Origin: an uncultured Caryophanales bacterium
Lineage (GTDB): Bacteria; Bacillota_I; Bacilli_A; RFN20; CAG-826
Length of the DNA: 64,000 nt
Reading direction: 5' to 3'
Assembly: GCA_902464635.1 (NCBI GenBank)
Contig: CABQKC010000010.1
Coordinates: 4,828-68,827, forward strand
How positions within the stretch are numbered: position 1 is the stretch's first letter; each line of letters opens with the position of its first letter. Position numbers and translations under genes: made by a program. The notes below the pieces were generated by a model. That model did no database searches and had not been told where the DNA came from. It worked only from the letters and a program-made list of their open reading frames with translations. Below, in pieces: positions 59,741 to 64,000 of the stretch.

Positions 59741-60925
59741 ATGAAAAACGAGTTTCTTTTTACTAGCGAGTCTGTTTCCGAAGGACATCCAGACAAAGTT
59801 TGCGACCAAATTGCTGATGCAATTCTAGATGAATGCCTAAGAATTGATAAATATGCCCATGTAGCATGTGAAGTTTTTGCAACCAAGGAATTTGTCCTAA
59901 TTGGAGGAGAAATTACTATTAATTCAAGTGTAGTCCCTAATTATGAAAAGATTGCTAGGGATACATTACGCAAAATTGGCTATACATCTCCTGAAATTGG
60001 GATTGGGGCGGATACATGCAAGATTGAAATACGTGTAAATACTCAATCTAGCGATATTGCGATGGGCGTTAAGCATGAAGATACCTTAAACATGGGTGCT
60101 GGCGACCAAGGGATAATGTTTGGCTATGCGACAAACGAATCCGAAGGTTATATGCCTCTTCCTCTTACTATTGCCCATAAATTGGTAAGAACTGCCACAA
60201 ACCTAAGAAAAGAAGGCAAGTTTAAGCATGCTAGACCTGATATGAAATCACAGGTAACCATCGATTATACTGATCCAAATAACATCAGGATAAAGACTAT
60301 ATTGATGTCAATTCAGCATGATGAAACTACCGATTTAGCTGCATTTAAGAAATATGTCCATGACGAGATAATGGTTCCGGTTGCCACTTCCTTTAATCTA
60401 AATACCGATTTTGACTATCTAATTAATCCAACTGGAAGATTTGTAATTGGTGGACCTTTAGGTGATACAGGATTAACCGGAAGGAAATTAATTGTTGATA
60501 CATATGGGGGATCTTCCAGGCATGGTGGAGGAGCTTTCTCTGGAAAAGACCCATCCAAAGTCGATAGAAGTGCTTCTTATTACGCTAGATATATTGCTAA
60601 AAACCTTGTTGCGGCAGGGGCTGCTTCTAGATTAGAAGTCCAACTTAGCTATGCAATTGGAGTTGCTAAACCAATGTCATTATCTTTATCTACATTTGGG
60701 ACTAGCCATTATGATGATGAAGATATACTAAGGGCAATCGAGACTTATTTCGATGCTAGACCAGGCGCGATTATCTCTTCTTTCAAATTAAATGAGCCAA
60801 CTTGGAGATATGCCGATATCTGTAATTATGGGGTATTCGGACGTCCAGATATTGATTTGCCTTGGGAAAGATTAGACAAAGTTGAAGAATTAAAGAAATT
60901 TTTCTCAAATTGCAAATCCCATTAA
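59741..60925 (+). CDS. metK: S-adenosylmethionine synthase
   Basis: MetK makes SAM from Met and ATP, the methyl donor for RsmG and radical source for MiaB. The 394-residue protein has SEGHPDKVCDQIADAILDE, GAGDQGIMFGYA and GGGAFSGKDPSKVDRSA. The ATG at 59741 is chosen since ggaagga lies 7 bases before it and MKNEFLFTSESVSEGHP is the family start; the frame opens 21 bases earlier. It is preceded by a structured leader. Confidence 0.97.
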   Translation: MKNEFLFTSESVSEGHPDKVCDQIADAILDECLRIDKYAHVACEVFATKEFVLIGGEITINSSVVPNYEKIARDTLRKIGYTSPEIGIGADTCKIEIRVNTQSSDIAMGVKHEDTLNMGAGDQGIMFGYATNESEGYMPLPLTIAHKLVRTATNLRKEGKFKHARPDMKSQVTIDYTDPNNIRIKTILMSIQHDETTDLAAFKKYVHDEIMVPVATSFNLNTDFDYLINPTGRFVIGGPLGDTGLTGRKLIVDTYGGSSRHGGGAFSGKDPSKVDRSASYYARYIAKNLVAAGAASRLEVQLSYAIGVAKPMSLSLSTFGTSHYDDEDILRAIETYFDARPGAIISSFKLNEPTWRYADICNYGVFGRPDIDLPWERLDKVEELKKFFSNCKSH

Positions 60926-61066
60926 AAATATCGATATAATGCTTCTTTTTATATAAAAGAAAAATCTACATTTGGTTAAAAAATGTATAAAGTTTTCATT
61001 TTGGTATTTGAAGTTATGAAATTTAATTTAAAATAATGGTGTAAGCCCTTAGGAGGGGCAGATATT

Positions 61067-61612
61067 ATGAAATACCAAATAATTGGAAAGAACATCGATG
61101 TCACCGATTCTATTCACGCCGACATCGAAAAGAAGTTGTCCAGGATGGACAAATACTTTGCTAATCCTAGCGAAGTAACTTGCCGCGCTGTAGTTAGAAG
61201 CTACAATGTCGGTGCCAAAGTGGAAATTACCATTTTCACCAAGGGAATGGATTTCCGTGCAGAGGTAAGGGATAACGATCTATACGCCGCGGTCGACCTT
61301 GCTGTTGATAAACTTGAAGGCCAAATGAGAAAACTAAAGACCAGGATGGAAAAGACAAAAGAATCCGAATCTTTAGGAAAAGCCCTTGCTTTTGAAAACT
61401 TTATCCAAGATGAAGATGATGATGAAGAAGTTGTAAGAACCAAATCCATCTATCTTGATCCAATGACTCTAGATGAAGCCATTACTAGAATGGAAGCCTT
61501 AGGACACTCATTCTTCCTATATTTAGATGAAGATGATGACGAAGTCTCTGTTGCCTATAAGCGTCTTGATGGCGGATATGGTGTCATCCAGGCCGAAAAC
61601 AAATTGAAATAG
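61067..61612 (+). CDS. hpf: Long-form ribosome hibernation promoting factor
   Basis: HPF dimerises 70S ribosomes into 100S in slow growth. The 181-residue protein has the N-terminal HPF/YfiA domain (residues 1-100, IIGKNIDVTDSIHADIEKKLSRMDKYF) and the C-terminal dimerisation domain (from about 125, KSIYLDPMTLDEAITRMEALGHSFFLYLD). An aggagg site precedes the ATG and a terminator follows. Confidence 0.95.
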   Translation: MKYQIIGKNIDVTDSIHADIEKKLSRMDKYFANPSEVTCRAVVRSYNVGAKVEITIFTKGMDFRAEVRDNDLYAAVDLAVDKLEGQMRKLKTRMEKTKESESLGKALAFENFIQDEDDDEEVVRTKSIYLDPMTLDEAITRMEALGHSFFLYLDEDDDEVSVAYKRLDGGYGVIQAENKLK

Positions 61613-61619
61613 ATTAGTT

Positions 61620-61660
61620 AAGCTACTTTGCTATTTCGCCGGCGGAGTAGCTTTTTCTTT
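61620..61660 (+). terminator. Terminator of hpf
   Basis: AAGCTACT (61620-61627) pairs with AGTAGCTT (61646-61653), followed by TTTCTTTTTC. Confidence 0.8.
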
Positions 61661-61662
61661 TT

Positions 61663-61686
61663 CTCTAAATACATTTAGAGTATAGT
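61663..61686 (+). promoter_or_regulatory. Palindrome joined to a -10 box
   Basis: A perfect 18-base palindrome CTCTAAAT-AC-ATTTAGAG (61663-61680) directly abuts TATAGT (61681-61686), 8 bases before the HAD gene start. It is placed where a repressor would block RNA polymerase. Confidence 0.5.
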
Positions 61687-61694
61687 ATCAAGGC

Positions 61695-62570
61695 ATGATC
61701 AAAGTAATCGCGACTGATTTAGACGGAACCTTATTCTATCCAAAGAAAAGATTAAGGCTAATACCTAAGAAAAACAAAGAATTCCTCACCAGGTTTGCTT
61801 CTAATGGAGGCAAGGTAGTAGTTGTTAGCTCCAGGGGTTTTAATTTTGCTTCTAAATTAGAGAAGAAATGCCCATTTAATCTTGATTGGATTGGCAACGA
61901 TGGAACATTTATCAAAATAGGAGGGAAGGTAATTGAAGAATCTTTCTTTGATTCTACTAAATTAAAATCCCTTGTTTCCTATTTACGTCTAAATTATGAC
62001 CCGGGATTAATCTTGCTTTCTTCCAAAACGCGTCCAATTGTCATGACTAGGACTAGGGTCAATCACATCACCAACTTTGTCTATTTCTTATATGAAGCCT
62101 TCCAAGGCGTCTATAGGGAACCATTTGTTAGGAGTGACCATGTCTTCTATAACGAGATTGAAAAAGGCGAGACGAATAAAATAATGGTCTTGATTGGTCT
62201 AACTAAGAAGAAAAAAGAATTAGCGGAAGTCCTTACTAAGGAATTGGCTGAAAAGTTCGCTGATTTCGAATTTACTTGGCTTAACCAGTTTATTGAAATC
62301 ACCCCAAAGGGGTGCTCAAAAGCCTCAGGAGTGAGAAAATACCTTGACTATTTAGGATATTCCTCACAAAATGTATTAGTTATCGGTGATTCTGGCAACG
62401 ACGCGCCGATGTTTGACGAATTTCACGAGAATAGTTATTGTATGTCACATTCTCCAAATAGCGTTAAAATAAGAGCCAAGCATGTCGTTGACCATGTTTA
62501 TGACCTAGAAAAGGTGCTATACCCATTGGAGGATAGTTCCAAAACTAATAAAGAAGGAAAAAATAAATGA
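61695..62570 (+). CDS. Cof-type HAD hydrolase
   Basis: The 291-residue protein has HAD motif I ATDLDGTLFY, the Cof cap, PKGCSKASGVRKYLDYLG and motif IV VIGDSGNDAPMF. Such proteins dephosphorylate sugar phosphates or cofactors such as FMN or PLP. No ribosome site is seen and TATAGT lies 8 bases upstream, so the mRNA may be leaderless. It overlaps the next gene by 4 bases. Confidence 0.9.
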   Translation: MIKVIATDLDGTLFYPKKRLRLIPKKNKEFLTRFASNGGKVVVVSSRGFNFASKLEKKCPFNLDWIGNDGTFIKIGGKVIEESFFDSTKLKSLVSYLRLNYDPGLILLSSKTRPIVMTRTRVNHITNFVYFLYEAFQGVYREPFVRSDHVFYNEIEKGETNKIMVLIGLTKKKKELAEVLTKELAEKFADFEFTWLNQFIEITPKGCSKASGVRKYLDYLGYSSQNVLVIGDSGNDAPMFDEFHENSYCMSHSPNSVKIRAKHVVDHVYDLEKVLYPLEDSSKTNKEGKNK

Positions 62571-63436
62571 ATCAAATTAGTGAAGTACTTACCACATTGC
62601 TACATTATAACGTAGCGGTCAGGGACACACTTGAGTATTGCCTCAAGAAAGAAACATTCGATACCAAATTATTCGAAGAAAAGAAGCGTTCCATCCTTGT
62701 AGAAGTTGATCAACATACTCCTTTAAAGGATATTATCGATCATTCTGGCGAAAATGGAGAAAAGTTAGAAAAGGCCATCCGTGATTTCTATGCTGAAGTT
62801 TATGGCGATAATTCTACCATATTGAAGCTTGCTGATGACGGACTAAGGGTTGACCATAACCAACACTTAGCTATCTATAAGCACGTATTGCCAATACATG
62901 AAAACATTACTTCCATGATTAATGGAATCCTTAATGATGGACATAGCAAGAATCTTGATGTTGCTGAAGCCGAAAAAGTTGCCAAGGCCGAGGATGCTAT
63001 GTATCGTGGGGTTGCTTTCTTGACTTTAGTAAATGACTTAAATCGTTTGTTCAATGAATATAACCAAGCTAGAAACGAAGCCAAAGGAGCCGAATCTCCA
63101 GCTAGCAAATTCATTGGAAATGATATCCAAACCGTCATTGGAAACATCAATTTTGTCCGTGGCCAAGCCAAAGAGACCGATGCTGTTTATAAAAACATGG
63201 AAGACAAGATTGTTGCCTTAATGGAAATGATGACTGGAAGAAGAGACCTCCCAGCTGGAAAGAAATTCCCAGATGTCATGAGAGAAGCTTCTGAAACCAT
63301 CAATCTTTATGTCCGTGATTGCGAAGCAACTTTCCGTGCTTGCTACCCACAATTAATCAACGGTTTACTAGAACAAGTCAAGCTTGATAACGAAGCTGCT
63401 GCTAAAGCTAAAGAAAGCGAAGTAAAATCCGCTTAA
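62567..63436 (+). CDS. Conserved-looking helical cytosolic protein, unknown
   Basis: The 289-residue protein has no signal peptide or membrane segment and is helical throughout, with many Glu/Lys/Asn residues and a lone GRRDLPAGKKFPD loop near residue 225. C-ending codons are frequent, suggesting good expression. It is coupled to the HAD gene by ATGA and followed after 19 bases by a membrane protein. I recognise no family. Confidence 0.7.
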   Translation: MNQISEVLTTLLHYNVAVRDTLEYCLKKETFDTKLFEEKKRSILVEVDQHTPLKDIIDHSGENGEKLEKAIRDFYAEVYGDNSTILKLADDGLRVDHNQHLAIYKHVLPIHENITSMINGILNDGHSKNLDVAEAEKVAKAEDAMYRGVAFLTLVNDLNRLFNEYNQARNEAKGAESPASKFIGNDIQTVIGNINFVRGQAKETDAVYKNMEDKIVALMEMMTGRRDLPAGKKFPDVMREASETINLYVRDCEATFRACYPQLINGLLEQVKLDNEAAAKAKESEVKSA

Positions 63437-63455
63437 TTAAAAGAGGCTAATTAAT

Positions 63456-63806
63456 ATGAGCAAATCAAATTCGAAAATCAAAACAAAGGAAATAGTAGTC
63501 TATACGATTGCTTCTTTCATTGCCTTTGTCGGTCTATTCTTTTTAATTCTTGGGATAGTAGGGGAACATCTTCCTGTTGTCTATTCTGATAACTGGATCT
63601 TATATTCGGAAGCGATTTGGCTCACCCCATGGTCCCATATGGGATATAGATATTGGGGCATGATTCTATTAGGCGTCGGGGCTTTGATTGGAGTATTCTT
63701 CCTTGCCTATTTTGCAAAAGAAGGCGACAAAGATGCTGAAAGAGCCTTGCGTAGGGCCCAACGTCTTGGAAAAGAAGTTCCAACTGAAGTTGAAGAAGTA
63801 AAATAA
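63456..63806 (+). CDS. Two-span membrane protein, unknown
   Basis: The 116-residue protein has membrane segments at about residues 14-35 and 67-87, an aromatic outside loop (WILYSEAIWLTPWSHMGYRYW) and a charged C-terminal tail on the cytosolic side. A gagg-like site precedes the ATG. It ends a three-gene unit closed by a strong terminator. The function is unknown. Confidence 0.7.
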   Translation: MSKSNSKIKTKEIVVYTIASFIAFVGLFFLILGIVGEHLPVVYSDNWILYSEAIWLTPWSHMGYRYWGMILLGVGALIGVFFLAYFAKEGDKDAERALRRAQRLGKEVPTEVEEVK

Positions 63807-63819
63807 ATATAGAATTATT

Positions 63820-63850
63820 AAGGGACTTGCTTAACGGCAAGTCCTTTTTA
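63820..63850 (+). terminator. Intrinsic terminator
   Basis: GGACTTGC (63823-63830) pairs with GCAAGTCC (63837-63844), extended by A-T pairs, and TTTTT follows. Confidence 0.9.
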
Positions 63851-63876
63851 ATTATGGAAACATTCGATAAAATCAA

Positions 63877-63919
63877 TATAATTTTTACTAAGGACGTCTT
63901 TACTAAGGACGTCCTTAGT
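63877..63919 (+). repeat. Tandem 15-base repeat and palindrome after a -10 box
   Basis: TTTACTAAGGACGTC occurs twice head to tail (63884-63898 and 63899-63913). The second copy is part of a perfect palindrome ACTAAGGAC-GTCCTTAGT (63902-63919). TATAAT at 63877-63882 lies just before, so the repeats would cover the transcription start of a gene beyond the window. They may be an operator; the remaining bases to 64000 show no clear gene. Confidence 0.6.
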
Positions 63920-64000
63920 AACTTCCTAAAACCTTGTTCTTAATTTCTCAACTTTTACAAAATAAAATGAAAAAAGGACGGAAAGTGTAGTAACCATCGT

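Noticed and set aside
1..64000. CRISPR arrays, insertion sequences, prophage or rRNA genes
   Set aside because: No regularly spaced repeats, transposase or integrase motifs, phage genes or rRNA sequence were found.

Overview
The window looks like a chromosomal segment of a compact, AT-rich Bacillota genome of the Bacilli/Erysipelotrichia/RF39-like type. It carries the Bacilli markers RpoE (delta), GpsB, RecU, DnaD, RNase Y, YhaM, RecX and type-B RNase P RNA. TGA is used as a stop (for example at the ends of yhaM and sufU), so the code is standard and not the Mycoplasma code. Isoprenoids come from the MEP pathway (ispD, ispF). Genes are tightly packed with many ATGA or TAATG overlaps. No mobile element, prophage, CRISPR array or rRNA operon was seen. 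The exact taxon cannot be fixed from the sequence alone.

Layout. 1-2.06 kb: glycosyltransferase tail, recX, yhaM. 2.06-6.2 kb (minus): HIT protein and two large lipoproteins, the upstream one PrsA/parvulin-like. 6.3-13.6 kb: sufCDSUB running directly into mnmG and rsmG, preceded by a possible Cys-codon leader peptide and a hairpin that masks the sufC ribosome site. 13.6-16.4 kb: parA-parB, FMN riboswitch-ribU, ferredoxin. 16.5-19.6 kb: small membrane proteins, cmk, der, hup. 19.6-24.7 kb: a truncated cca, dnaD, nth, recU, exonuclease, gpsB, rnpB, pgsA, cinA. 24.8-33.5 kb: recA, rny, ymdB, a miaB fused to a RicA/YmcA-like domain, miaA, tcdA, fhs, DUF951. 33.5-38.3 kb: two large ATPase-FtsX ABC proteins. 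38.5-47 kb: csp, ychF, ispF, argS, rpoE, a DHH phosphoesterase, a CysQ-like phosphatase, Nfu, a winged-helix protein and pepF. 47-48 kb: candidate ncRNA and a five-tRNA operon. 48-58.3 kb (mostly minus): pgi, S1 protein, ispD, HAD, ABC-F, CotH-like lipoprotein, GNAT, tRNA-Leu(GAG), mgtE, with a second structured RNA candidate at 54.3-54.5 kb. 58.5-64 kb: pduL with a Cys/His tail, TSCPD protein, metK behind a structured leader, hpf, HAD and two unknown genes.

Themes. The gene order recalls Bacillus subtilis (cca-dnaD-nth-recU-gpsB-rnpB; pgsA-cinA-recA-rny-ymdB-miaB-ymcA; pgi with yugI). RNA metabolism (YhaM, RNase Y, YmdB, RNase P, DHH phosphoesterase), tRNA modification (MnmG, MiaB, MiaA, TcdA) and Fe-S assembly (SufCDSUB, Nfu) dominate.

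Most unusual items: the MiaB-RicA fusion next to rny-ymdB; an unclassified multi-stem leader before metK that may be a SAM-responsive element; the suf leader peptide/hairpin; two unidentified free-standing RNA candidates; a minimal SufD; a half-length Cca in a window where all six tRNA genes encode CCA; the metal-ligand-rich tail on PduL; and repeated use of apparently leaderless promoters and promoter-embedded palindromes.
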